In this document: piece by piece, positions 10,276 to 17,982 of the stretch | Position numbering within the stretch: the stretch's first letter is position 1 | How the letters are laid out: the number at the start of each line of letters is the position of its first letter | From: Oceanicola sp. 502str15 | GTDB taxonomy: Bacteria > Pseudomonadota > Alphaproteobacteria > Rhodobacterales > Rhodobacteraceae | Direction of reading: 5' to 3' | DNA: 64,000 nucleotides | Assembly: GCF_024105635.1 (NCBI RefSeq) | Contig: NZ_WYDQ01000001.1 | Location: 4,175,390 to 4,239,389, forward strand | Made by a program: the position numbers and the translations under genes | Notes under the pieces: model-generated | What the model was told of the DNA's origin: nothing | Database searches by the model: none | The model's input: only the letters and a program-made list of their open reading frames with translations

Positions 10276-10974
10276 TCAGCCGTCGGGCTGCATCAGCACT
10301 TCGCGCGACTGGCTCCAGAACTCCCGCCGCCAGATCACCACGGCGCTGACCACCGCGCCCAGCCCAAGGCCCCACGGCCCCACCAGCCAGCCAATCGCGC
10401 CGAGCGCAAAGTAGATCGAGCGCATTCCGCGGTTGAAGCTCTTGGCGGCGGTTATGTTGATCTCGGCGGCCTTGGCGGCGCGGGGGTAGGTGGCCGGGTG
10501 GTCCTCGTCATTGGGAATCGCGCCCATCACCACCGAGGAGTAGCCAAACAGCCGGTGCGCCCAGACGAACTTGAGGAAAGCATTGGCGAGGAAGAACAGG
10601 ATCAAGGTGATCTTGACCTCAAAGGCCAGCGTGGTCGTGGTGCCGAGCGAAAGGTCTGCCGCAACGCTCGCCAGCTGCTCGGGGTTGCCGATCACCGCCA
10701 GCCCGCCGCCAATGGCGATCATGCAGGCCGAGGCAAAGAAAGTGGTGCCCTGCCGAAGGTTGCCGAGGATGGTGGCGTCGAAGATGCGCGGCTGGCGGGT
10801 GACATGCTCGCGCAGCCAGTCGCGCCGGTAGGCCTGCATCAGCACGGAGACTGAGGGCTTGCCGGCGGGCGGATGCTCCACCACCCATCCAAGCCCGGCC
10901 CAGAGCGTGAGAATGAGCGCGACGGCCACGGCATCGGCACTGGAAAACGGGGCAAGAAGAGGCATCAGATCCAT
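10276..10974 (-). CDS. DUF599 family membrane protein
   Basis: A 232-residue integral membrane protein. It has the DUF599 features: an N-terminal helix, the loop YRRDWLREHVTRQPRIFDA, the segment FFASACMIAIGGGLAVIG, and the motif LKFVWAHRLFGYSSVVMGA. Four or five membrane helices are visible. No function is established for the family. It is transcribed divergently from glcD, so the two share the 11.0-kb promoter region. Confidence 0.85.
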   Translation of the reverse strand: MDLMPLLAPFSSADAVAVALILTLWAGLGWVVEHPPAGKPSVSVLMQAYRRDWLREHVTRQPRIFDATILGNLRQGTTFFASACMIAIGGGLAVIGNPEQLASVAADLSLGTTTTLAFEVKITLILFFLANAFLKFVWAHRLFGYSSVVMGAIPNDEDHPATYPRAAKAAEINITAAKSFNRGMRSIYFALGAIGWLVGPWGLGLGAVVSAVVIWRREFWSQSREVLMQPDG

Positions 10975-11003
10975 GGCCGGACCCTATGTCGCGCCAGCTC
11001 CGG

Positions 11004-11017
11004 TTGCCAGATGGCAA
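11004..11017. promoter_or_regulatory. Perfect palindrome upstream of glcD
   Basis: TTGCCA-GA-TGGCAA, 6-bp arms with a 2-nt centre, 49 nt upstream of the chosen glcD start. It directly abuts a second palindrome at 11018. TTGCCA could also serve as a -35 for a TATATT at 11025, although that spacing (15 nt) is short. Confidence 0.5.
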
Positions 11018-11042
11018 AATTGGTTATATTTTCTGACCAATT
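11018..11042. promoter_or_regulatory. Inverted repeat AATTGGT/ACCAATT, candidate GntR (GlcC-like) operator
   Basis: Arms AATTGGT (11018-11024) and ACCAATT (11036-11042) are perfect complements separated by 11 nt. The half-site resembles the TTGGT/ACCAA halves used by FadR-subfamily GntR regulators such as GlcC and PdhR, but the spacing is wider than usual. Its position in front of glcD makes it a candidate glycolate-responsive operator. Confidence 0.45.
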
Positions 11043-11065
11043 CGCCAGCAACGGAGCCCGCCGCC

Positions 11066-12511
11066 ATGGAAATGCCCGAGCCAGACCCGCAGATCCTTGC
11101 TCGAAAGGCCCGCATCGTCGAGCGCCTGCGCGCCGTGCTGCCCGGCGGGGTGATCGACGCGCCCGAAGAAGTGCGGGCCTATGAGTGCGACGCGCTCACC
11201 GCCTACAAATGCCCGCCCCTCGCCGTGGTGCTGCCCGCCACGACCGAAGAGGTCTCTGCCGCGCTCGCAGTCTGCCACGCCGAGGGCGTGCCGGTTGTGC
11301 CGCGCGGTTCGGGCACCTCGCTCGCGGGCGGGGCGCTTCCCACCGCCGACAGCGTGATCCTCGGGGTCTCGCGCATGGCCGATGTGCTGGAAAGCAATTA
11401 CCCCGACCGCTACGTGCACGTGCAGACCGGGCGCACCAACCTCTCCGTCACCGGTGCGGTGGAGGCGGACGGCTTCTTCTACGCGCCCGACCCCTCGAGC
11501 CAGCTTGCCTGCGCCATCGCGGGCAATATCGCCATGAACTCCGGCGGGGCGCATTGCCTCAAGTACGGCGTGACCACCAACAACCTGCTCGGCGTGACCA
11601 TGGTGCTCGCCGATGGCACCATCACCCGTGTCGGCGGCCCGTGGATGGATGCGCCCGGCCTCGACCTGCTCGGTCTCATCTGCGGCTCCGAGGGCCAGCT
11701 TGGCGTGGTCACGGAGGCCTGGCTCCGCATCCTGCCCAAGCCCGAAGGCGCTAGGCCCGTGCTGATCGGCTTCGACAGCTCCGAGGTGGCGGGCCAATGC
11801 GTGACCAACATCATCAAGGCGGGCGTGCTGCCCGTGGCCATCGAGTTCATGGACCGCCCCTGCATCCGTGCCACCGAGGCCTTCGCAGGCGCGGGCTACC
11901 CCGATTGCGAGGCGCTGCTGATCGTCGAGGTCGAAGGCTCGGAAGCGGAGATCGACGCGCAGCTTGCCTTGATCTGCGGTATCGCCGAAGAGCTGAACCC
12001 GGTGGAGGTGCGCCAGAGCGGCTCGGCGGAGGAAAGTGCCCGCATCTGGCTGGGCCGCAAATCGGCCTTCGGGGCGATGGGCCAGATCAACGATTACATG
12101 TGCCTCGACGGGACGATCCCGGTCAGCGAGCTGCCCCTCGTGCTGCGCCGCATCGGGGAGATGAGCGAGGAGTTCGGGCTGGAGGTCGCAAATGTCTTCC
12201 ACGCAGGCGACGGCAACATGCACCCGCTGATCCTGTTCAACGCCAACGAGGAGGGCCAGCTCGAACTGTGCGAACGTTTCGGGGCCGAGATCCTGAAGCT
12301 CTGCGTCGAGGTCGGCGGCTGCCTGACCGGCGAGCATGGCGTGGGCATCGAGAAGCGCGACCTGATGGAGGTGCAATATCGCCCCGACGATTTGGCCGCG
12401 CAGATGGACGTGAAAGACGTGTTCGACGCGGGCTGGATCCTGAACCCGGCCAAGGTGTTTCCGCTGACGGTCTCGGCGGGGCGGCGGCGCGCGCCTGATC
12501 GGGCGGCGTGA
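11066..12511 (+). CDS. glcD: Glycolate oxidase FAD subunit GlcD
   Basis: A 481-residue FAD-linked oxidase of the GlcD/D-lactate dehydrogenase family. The FAD-binding PCMH domain includes VPRGSGTSLAGGALPTADSV and NSGGAHCLKYGVTTNN. The C-terminal cap carries NVFHAGDGNMHPLILF and GCLTGEHGVGIEKRDLM, typical of GlcD. It oxidises glycolate to glyoxylate together with GlcE and GlcF. I chose the ATG at 11066 (MEMPEPDP), which has a GGAG about 9 nt upstream; longer frames run back through the palindromic promoter region and antisense to DUF599. It is the first gene of the glc cluster. Confidence 0.93.
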   Translation: MEMPEPDPQILARKARIVERLRAVLPGGVIDAPEEVRAYECDALTAYKCPPLAVVLPATTEEVSAALAVCHAEGVPVVPRGSGTSLAGGALPTADSVILGVSRMADVLESNYPDRYVHVQTGRTNLSVTGAVEADGFFYAPDPSSQLACAIAGNIAMNSGGAHCLKYGVTTNNLLGVTMVLADGTITRVGGPWMDAPGLDLLGLICGSEGQLGVVTEAWLRILPKPEGARPVLIGFDSSEVAGQCVTNIIKAGVLPVAIEFMDRPCIRATEAFAGAGYPDCEALLIVEVEGSEAEIDAQLALICGIAEELNPVEVRQSGSAEESARIWLGRKSAFGAMGQINDYMCLDGTIPVSELPLVLRRIGEMSEEFGLEVANVFHAGDGNMHPLILFNANEEGQLELCERFGAEILKLCVEVGGCLTGEHGVGIEKRDLMEVQYRPDDLAAQMDVKDVFDAGWILNPAKVFPLTVSAGRRRAPDRAA

Positions 12512-12530
12512 GCGCTGTGGGATCGGGGTA

Positions 12531-12558
12531 GAGTATTTTGAGCAAGAAAATGAACAGG
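12531..12558 (+). repeat. Dispersed intergenic repeat, family A (short form)
   Basis: GAGTATTTTGAGCAAGAAAA followed by TGAACAGG. It fills the glcD-glcE gap and ends about 9 nt before the chosen glcE ATG, so it contributes the leader of glcE. It lacks the GCCTCCGGCGG part of the long form. Confidence 0.65.
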
Positions 12559-12567
12559 TTGAGCATC

Positions 12568-13671
12568 ATGGAACCGGCGAGCGAGGTTGAGCTGGCAGAG
12601 GCGCTGGCGGCGGCGGACGGGCCGGTTTCGGTGCGCGGCGGCGGCACACGCGGGGTGCGGGGCGAGGGCGAGCCGCTGCGCTACGCGGGGCGGGGGATTT
12701 CGCTTTACGAGCCGGGCGCGCTGACCTTGGTGGCACAGGCCGGCACGCCGGTGGCCGAGATCGAGGCGGCGCTTGCGGCAGAGGGCCAGCGGCTGGCCTT
12801 CGAGGTGCCCGACATGCGTGGGCTGCTCGGGACCGAAGGAGAAAGCACCATTGGCGGCGTGGTCGCGGCCAATGCGAGCGGGCCGCGGCGGGTGTCGGTC
12901 GGGGCGGCGCGTGATTTCTGCCTCGGGGTGCGCTTTGTCGATGGCGCGGGCCGGGTGGTGCAGAACGGCGGGCGGGTGATGAAGAATGTCACCGGCTACG
13001 ATCTGGTGAAGCTGATGGCCGGAAGCCATGGCACGCTGGGGGTGTTGAGCGAGGTGTCGCTGAAGGTGCTCCCGAGGCCCGAGGTGGCCGGGGTGCTCTC
13101 GCTCGGCGGGCTCTCGGTGGCGCAGGCGGTGGCGGCGATGTCTGCCGCGCTGGGCACGCCTTGGGAGATCACGGCGGCCTGCCATACCGACTTTGATGCG
13201 AATGACCGCGCCTCGACGCAGCTCAGGATCGAAGGGATGGCCGGGTCCGTGGCCTATCGGCTCGGGCGGCTGAAGGAGGCGCTGGGCGGCTTCGGCGAGG
13301 TCGAAACCGTGGTGAGCGACAGCCACGATTGGCCGTGGTTCCGAGATGTGCAGAGGTTCGCGGGCGGGGCCGAGGATGTCTGGCGGCTGCATTGCAAGCC
13401 TTCCGACGCGGCCGGCCTTGTGGAGCGGCTCCCCGAGGGGGCGAAGGTGATGCTCGACTGGGGCGGGGCGCTGATCTGGGCCGCCGTGCCGGAGGGCACC
13501 GACCTGCGCGCCGCTCTCGGGGCTTTCGATGGCCATGCAACGCGGGTGCGCGGGCAGGGGGGCGGTATCCCCCGGTTCCACCCCGAGCCGCCCGCTCTGG
13601 CGGCGCTCACGGCGGGGCTGCGCGCCAAGTTCGATCCGCGTGGCATCTTGAACCCCGGGTTGATGGGGTGA
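12568..13671 (+). CDS. glcE: Glycolate oxidase FAD-binding subunit GlcE
   Basis: A 367-residue FAD-binding protein. It keeps the PCMH half of the family (PVSVRGGGTRGVRGEG near the start, then GLLGTEGESTIGGVVAANAS and NVTGYDLVKLMAGSHGTLGV) and has a shortened C-terminus, as GlcE does. I place the start at the ATG at 12568, which matches the usual N-terminus. An ATG at 12550 and a TTG at 12538 are in frame but lie inside a dispersed repeat. It forms the glycolate oxidase complex with GlcD and GlcF. Confidence 0.9.
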   Translation: MEPASEVELAEALAAADGPVSVRGGGTRGVRGEGEPLRYAGRGISLYEPGALTLVAQAGTPVAEIEAALAAEGQRLAFEVPDMRGLLGTEGESTIGGVVAANASGPRRVSVGAARDFCLGVRFVDGAGRVVQNGGRVMKNVTGYDLVKLMAGSHGTLGVLSEVSLKVLPRPEVAGVLSLGGLSVAQAVAAMSAALGTPWEITAACHTDFDANDRASTQLRIEGMAGSVAYRLGRLKEALGGFGEVETVVSDSHDWPWFRDVQRFAGGAEDVWRLHCKPSDAAGLVERLPEGAKVMLDWGGALIWAAVPEGTDLRAALGAFDGHATRVRGQGGGIPRFHPEPPALAALTAGLRAKFDPRGILNPGLMG

Positions 13672-13675
13672 GCGG

Positions 13676-14038
13676 ATGGACCTGATGACAGGCCTCATCA
13701 TGGGCGGCCTAATCGTGCTTGCCGCCATGCTGGCCACGGCGCTGGCACGCCCTGTCGCCGTGCCTCTGGCGATCGTGGGCCTCGGCGGCGCGATCCTTGC
13801 TTTTATGGGCTATTCCATGAACACCTCGCCCTGCACCGGCGATGCGGCGGGCTGTGGCATGTCGAGCGGGTTTGAGGCGCTGATCCTGATGTCCGTGGCC
13901 GCTCCGCTGGTCTGCGGGGCACTGGCGGCGGTGCTCTGGCGGCTGGTGGCCGGGCGCGAGGCCGGGCTGGGTACGCGGCTGCTCTCCATCGTGGTCTCCG
14001 CCGTGCTGCTCACCCTTGTTGGCCTTCTCTTTCTCTGA
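13676..14038 (+). CDS. Small membrane protein between glcE and glcF
   Basis: A 120-residue hydrophobic protein with four likely membrane helices (about residues 6-25, 27-45, 68-88, 101-119). A short polar loop with two cysteines (SPCTGDAAGCGMSS) lies between helices 2 and 3. It starts 4 nt after glcE and ends 15 nt before glcF, so it is part of the operon. I do not recognise the family. A role as membrane anchor or glycolate-related membrane component is only a guess from position. Confidence 0.75.
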   Translation: MDLMTGLIMGGLIVLAAMLATALARPVAVPLAIVGLGGAILAFMGYSMNTSPCTGDAAGCGMSSGFEALILMSVAAPLVCGALAAVLWRLVAGREAGLGTRLLSIVVSAVLLTLVGLLFL

Positions 14039-14053
14039 CGGGACGAACCAAAG

Positions 14054-15403
14054 ATGAAAACCGAATTCACCGAGGCCCAACTGGCCGATCCGGGCACCGC
14101 GCGGGCCAACGAGATCCTGCGGGCCTGCGTGCATTGCGGCTTCTGCACCGCCACCTGCCCGACCTACCAGGTGCTGGGCGACGAGCTCGATAGCCCGCGC
14201 GGGCGGATCTATCTCATCAAGGACATGCTCGAGAACGAACGGGTGCCCGACGAGAAGACCGTCAAGCACATCGACCGCTGCCTCTCCTGCCTTGCCTGCA
14301 TGACAACCTGCCCCTCGGGCGTGCATTACATGCACCTTGTCGATCACGCCCGCGCCTACATCGAAGACAACTACAAGCGCCCGCTCCCCGACCGCGCCCT
14401 GCGCTGGCTGCTTGCGCGCATCCTGCCCTATCCGGGGCGGTTTCGGCTGGCGCTGCTGGGGGCCAAGATTGGCAGACCATTCCGCAGCCTGATCCCCTCG
14501 GCCCGGTTGCGCGCGATGCTGGAGATGGCGCCCAAGCGCATTCCGCCGGTCTCCCGCAACGACGACCCGCAGAGCTTTGCCCCCACCGCTCCACGCCGCA
14601 AGCGCGTGGCGCTGATGACGGGCTGTGCCCAGAAGGCGCTGAACACCGATATCAATGATGCCACCATCCGCCTGCTCACCCGGCTTGGCTGCGAGGTGGT
14701 GGTGGCCGAGGGCGCGGGCTGCTGCGGCGCGCTCACCCACCACATGGGCCGCGAGAGCGAGGCGCATGGCACCGCCGCAAGGAACATCCGCGCCTGGGTG
14801 TCCGAGATGGACGGGCACGGCCTGGATGCCATCGTCATCAACACCTCGGGCTGCGGCACCACGGTCAAGGACTACGGCCACATGTTCGGCCAAAGCGAGC
14901 TGGCCGATGAGGCCGCGCGGGTGGCCGGGATCGCCAAGGATATATCCGAGGTACTGGCCGAGCTGATGCCGGAGGCCCCGGTTGCGGCCCGCAACCTTGC
15001 CAAGTCCGAGATCGCGGGCACCGACGCCATGGCGCAGAGCGCGGAGGGCAGCGGGCCGATCCGAGTGGCATATCATGCTGCCTGCTCGCTCCAGCACGGG
15101 CAGAAGATCAAGGACCACCCCAAGGCGCTGCTGAAGGCGGCAGGTTTCGAGGTGGTGGAGCCGGCCGACAGCCACCTCTGCTGCGGCTCGGCGGGCACCT
15201 ACAACCTGATGCAGCCCGAGATCTCGGGGCAGCTCAAGGCCCGCAAGGTGCAGACGCTGGAGGCAAAATCCCCCGACATCATCGCGGCGGGAAACATCGG
15301 CTGCATGATGCAGATCGGCTCGGGCACGGCCACGCCCATCGTCCACACCGTCGAGCTGCTCGATTGGGCGACCGGCGGGCCAAAACCGCCCGCGCTGGGC
15401 TGA
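14054..15403 (+). CDS. glcF: Glycolate oxidase iron-sulfur subunit GlcF
   Basis: A 449-residue protein with two 4Fe-4S ferredoxin motifs: CVHCGFCTATC (C25, C28, C31, C35) and CLSCLACMTTC (C76, C79, C82, C86). Two CCG-type cysteine motifs follow (GAGCCGALTHHMG and HLCCGSAGTYN), as in GlcF and heterodisulfide reductase-like proteins. It passes electrons from the GlcD/GlcE flavins to the quinone pool. Last gene of the glc cluster, followed by a strong hairpin. Confidence 0.93.
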   Translation: MKTEFTEAQLADPGTARANEILRACVHCGFCTATCPTYQVLGDELDSPRGRIYLIKDMLENERVPDEKTVKHIDRCLSCLACMTTCPSGVHYMHLVDHARAYIEDNYKRPLPDRALRWLLARILPYPGRFRLALLGAKIGRPFRSLIPSARLRAMLEMAPKRIPPVSRNDDPQSFAPTAPRRKRVALMTGCAQKALNTDINDATIRLLTRLGCEVVVAEGAGCCGALTHHMGRESEAHGTAARNIRAWVSEMDGHGLDAIVINTSGCGTTVKDYGHMFGQSELADEAARVAGIAKDISEVLAELMPEAPVAARNLAKSEIAGTDAMAQSAEGSGPIRVAYHAACSLQHGQKIKDHPKALLKAAGFEVVEPADSHLCCGSAGTYNLMQPEISGQLKARKVQTLEAKSPDIIAAGNIGCMMQIGSGTATPIVHTVELLDWATGGPKPPALG

Positions 15404-15421
15404 CCTCCGCCAACTCAGGCA

Positions 15422-15459
15422 GCGCCGCGGCTTTCCTGCAACGTTTGCAGCCGCGGCGC
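15422..15459 (+). terminator. Strong hairpin downstream of glcF
   Basis: Arms GCGCCGCGGCT (15422-15432) and AGCCGCGGCGC (15449-15459) are perfect 11-bp complements around a 16-nt loop. No T-run follows, so it is either a weak or factor-assisted terminator, or a processing/stability hairpin. Confidence 0.55.
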
Positions 15460-15526
15460 GCCCCTTGCCACAAAATCGCCCCACGGCGCCGATAGGTCCG
15501 GGCGCAGAGATCAGTTCGGGACCGTC

Positions 15527-16351
15527 ATGCGCCAAGCCTTCTTCTCCGCCCTTGCCGGGGCCCTTTGCCTTCTTGGTCTTCCCGCCACCGCACAGGACAC
15601 CGGGCTGACCCGGATGGCCACCTCCGATCAGGGGCGCGGCTGGGAGGCCGTCGGGCGGCTGGAGATGGGGCGCAAGAGCTTCTGCACCGGGGCGCTGATT
15701 GCGCCCGACCTGGTGCTGACGGCGGCCCATTGCCTCTACCACATGGACACCGGCGAGCGGATCGAGATCGGCGATGTCGAGTTTCGCGCGGGCTGGCGCG
15801 AGGGCCGCGCCGAGGCCTATCGGGGCGTGCGCCGGGCCGTGACCCATCCGAACTATGTCTACAAGGGCCGCGACCAGCTGGATCGGGTCGCGCTCGACGT
15901 GGCGCTGCTTCAGCTCGACAGGCCGATCCGCAACATCCGCGTCACCCCGTTCGACACCGCCGCCGCGCCGCGCGAGGGTGACAGCGTCGGGGTGGTGTCC
16001 TACGCGCAGGACCGGGCCGAGGCGCCCTCCTACGAGAGCGGTTGCGAGGTGATCGAGCGGCGAGGCGGGGTGCTGATGCTCTCCTGCTCGGTCGATTTCG
16101 GCTCCTCCGGCGCCCCGATCTTCACCATCGGGGCACATGGGCCGCAGGTGGCCTCGGTGATTTCGGCCAAGGCCACCATGCAGGGCCGTCCGGTGGCGCT
16201 GGGCACCGAGATCGGCCCCGTGCTCGACGTGCTCATGGCAGAAATCGCAACCGGCGGCGACGTGCTGAACCGGGGCGGCACGGTGCGCTTTCTGGGCGGC
16301 ACCGATGGGGGCGAACGCCGCGAGATCGGCGCCCGCTTCGTCAAGCCATGA
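15527..16351 (+). CDS. Exported trypsin-like serine protease (first of a pair)
   Basis: A 274-residue protein with a signal peptide (MRQAFFSALAGALCLLGLPA, then TAQ). It has an S1-type catalytic triad: His68 in LTAAHC, Asp124 in DVALLQL, Ser194 in FGSSGAP. It is predicted to be periplasmic or secreted. The substrate-binding region is short, and no PDZ domain is present, so it is not DegP-like. Its stop overlaps the ATG of a second, related protease by 4 nt. The two share LGW/GWEAVGRL, LTAAHCL and FGSSGAP and both end in FVKP. Confidence 0.88.
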   Translation: MRQAFFSALAGALCLLGLPATAQDTGLTRMATSDQGRGWEAVGRLEMGRKSFCTGALIAPDLVLTAAHCLYHMDTGERIEIGDVEFRAGWREGRAEAYRGVRRAVTHPNYVYKGRDQLDRVALDVALLQLDRPIRNIRVTPFDTAAAPREGDSVGVVSYAQDRAEAPSYESGCEVIERRGGVLMLSCSVDFGSSGAPIFTIGAHGPQVASVISAKATMQGRPVALGTEIGPVLDVLMAEIATGGDVLNRGGTVRFLGGTDGGERREIGARFVKP

Positions 16352-17181
16352 TCCGCCGCGCCCTCCTTGCCGCGCTGGCCCTTGCCACCGCCACTCCCGC
16401 GCTGGCCGACAGCGCCCTGCGCCGCCTGTCGCTGCGCTCCGAGGGGCTGGGCTGGGAGGCCGTCGGGCGGCTCGACCTTGGCGGCGGCTCTTTCTGCTCC
16501 GGCGCGCTGATAGAGACCGACCTCGTGCTCACCGCCGCGCATTGCCTGTTTGACCATGCGGGCAACCGCGCCAACCCGCGTGCCATCATCTTTCGGGCTG
16601 GCTATCGCGACGGGATGGAGGTGGCCACGCGCACCGGGCTCCGCGCCGTGGTGATGCCGGGCTACGTGCCGGGGAGCGACGATGTGATCGGCCAGCTCAT
16701 GGCCGATGTCGCCCTGCTCCAGCTCGACCGGCCCATCGCAGCGGCCAATGCCGAGCCCTACGGGATTTCGGCCAATGTCCGCGCCGGAGAGAACGTGGCC
16801 GTGGCCTCCTACGGGCAGGGCCGCGAAGAGGCGCTGTCGCTGCAACGCTCCTGCTCCGTGCTGGGCGAGCGGCTCGGCGCTCTGGCGTTCTCCTGCGATG
16901 TCACCTTCGGCTCTTCCGGGGCACCGGTCTTCGACCTCACCGGCGGGCGGCCCGAGATCGTGTCGATCATTTCCAAAGGCGCGCGCGAAGAGGGCAAGGT
17001 GCTCTCGCTCGGCATGCGGGTCGAACCTGCGGTGCGCCAGCTTCGCGCCGACCTGCGGGCCGGGCGCGGGGTTTTTCCGCAAGTTGTCGGCGCGGCCAAG
17101 CGGGTTGCCGTCGGGGCGTCGTCCAGCACCGGGGCCCGCTTCGTGCGGCCGGGCTCTGGGCCGAGGTTCGTCAAACCCTGA
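16348..17181 (+). CDS. Exported trypsin-like serine protease (second of a pair)
   Basis: A 277-residue paralogue of the preceding protein, beginning with a signal peptide (MIRRALLAALALATATPALA). The triad is His65 (LTAAHC), Asp120 (DVALLQL) and Ser190 (FGSSGAP). The ATGA overlap with the previous stop fixes this start; longer in-frame extensions lie inside the first gene. The C-terminal tail is Ser/Gly/Arg-rich and ends in FVKP like its partner. Tandem duplication with translational coupling suggests that they act together, perhaps as a heteromer or on the same envelope substrate. Confidence 0.88.
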   Translation: MIRRALLAALALATATPALADSALRRLSLRSEGLGWEAVGRLDLGGGSFCSGALIETDLVLTAAHCLFDHAGNRANPRAIIFRAGYRDGMEVATRTGLRAVVMPGYVPGSDDVIGQLMADVALLQLDRPIAAANAEPYGISANVRAGENVAVASYGQGREEALSLQRSCSVLGERLGALAFSCDVTFGSSGAPVFDLTGGRPEIVSIISKGAREEGKVLSLGMRVEPAVRQLRADLRAGRGVFPQVVGAAKRVAVGASSSTGARFVRPGSGPRFVKP

Positions 17182-17232
17182 CACCCGTGCATCTGCGCGC
17201 TTTCCGCCCGCCGATCCGGGCACCCCACACCC

Positions 17233-17261
17233 CTTGAATCCACCAAAATCCACCCCCACAT
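17233..17261 (+). promoter_or_regulatory. RpoH-like heat-shock promoter for hsp20
   Basis: CTTGAA (17233-17238), a 15-nt spacer, then CCCCACAT (17254-17261), close to the sigma-32 consensus CTTGAA/CCCCATnT. The predicted transcript would have a leader of about 100 nt before the hsp20 ATG. Confidence 0.6.
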
Positions 17262-17347
17262 ATCTCCTGCACGGGCGCCACACGGGCCCGCGCAGAACCC
17301 CGCGCCTGTCCGCAGCAGGAAGGCGCATGTGACTGAAAACGCTTATC

Positions 17348-17366
17348 TATCGCTCAATGGAGGATA
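17348..17366 (+). promoter_or_regulatory. ROSE-like RNA thermometer hairpin at the hsp20 ribosome binding site
   Basis: Upstream strand TATC-G-CTC (17348-17355), loop AATG (17356-17359), downstream strand GAGGATA (17360-17366). All seven pairs are Watson-Crick and G52 (position 17352) is bulged. The downstream strand contains the GGAGG Shine-Dalgarno of hsp20. A UYGCU motif with a bulged G opposite the Shine-Dalgarno is the hallmark of ROSE elements in alphaproteobacterial small heat-shock genes, which open on heating. Confidence 0.7.
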
Positions 17367-17369
17367 CCC

Positions 17370-17837
17370 ATGCGTAATTACGACCTTTCCCCCCTCTACC
17401 GCGCCACCGTCGGCTTCGACCGCTTCGCCGACCTGATGGACCGCGCCCTCACCGCCGACGGCACCCAGCCGACCTACCCGCCCTACAACATCGAGAAAGT
17501 CGCCGAAAACGACTACCGGATCTCGGTTGCCGTGGCCGGGTTTGCCGACTCTGAGCTTTCGGTCGAAGTGAAAGAGGGTGCCCTGATCGTCTCCGCCAGC
17601 AAGGGCGAGAGCGACGAGGGCAAGAAGTACCTTCACCGTGGCATCGCCACCCGCGCCTTCGAGCGCCGCTTCACCCTGGCCGACCACGTCAAGGTGACGG
17701 GCGCAACCCACGCCGATGGCATGCTGCACATCGACCTCGTGCGCGAAGTCCCCGAGGCCCTGAAGCCCCGCCGGATCGAGATTGCCGGTGGGTCGACCAA
17801 GACCATCGAGGCCACGAAAGAGACCGTCGAGGCGTAA
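17370..17837 (+). CDS. Small heat-shock protein, Hsp20/IbpA family
   Basis: A 155-residue alpha-crystallin-type chaperone. The alpha-crystallin domain spans about residues 33-130 (PPYNIEKVAENDYRISVAVA, then LHRGIATRAFERRFTLADHV), followed by a short tail. Such proteins hold unfolding proteins for later refolding. It has an RpoH-like promoter and a ROSE-like hairpin covering its ribosome binding site, so both transcription and translation are probably heat-controlled. A second paralogue lies at 55312. A terminator follows. Confidence 0.93.
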   Translation: MRNYDLSPLYRATVGFDRFADLMDRALTADGTQPTYPPYNIEKVAENDYRISVAVAGFADSELSVEVKEGALIVSASKGESDEGKKYLHRGIATRAFERRFTLADHVKVTGATHADGMLHIDLVREVPEALKPRRIEIAGGSTKTIEATKETVEA

Positions 17838-17863
17838 GCTTCCGGTTTCGGTGTAACGACAGG

Positions 17864-17891
17864 GGCGCGCGGGGAAACTCGCGCGCCTTTT
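17864..17891 (+). terminator. Rho-independent terminator after hsp20
   Basis: Arms GGCGCGCG (17864-17871) and CGCGCGCC (17880-17887) with an 8-nt loop, then TTTTCC. It lies 27 nt after the hsp20 stop. Confidence 0.8.
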
Positions 17892-17982
17892 CCTTTGCCG
17901 CCGCCTCCGCTTCCCGCAACATCCGGGTCGAGCGGCGCTCCCTTCCCGGTCATGCAGGCCGGGAAAGAGGGAGATCGCTGCA

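Noticed and set aside
13709-16138. 809-codon open frame on the minus strand, antisense to glcF and the first protease
   Set aside because: It is a high-GC shadow: composition is His/Arg/Gly-rich, no domain is recognisable, and the opposite strand holds glcF and a protease with intact catalytic motifs.
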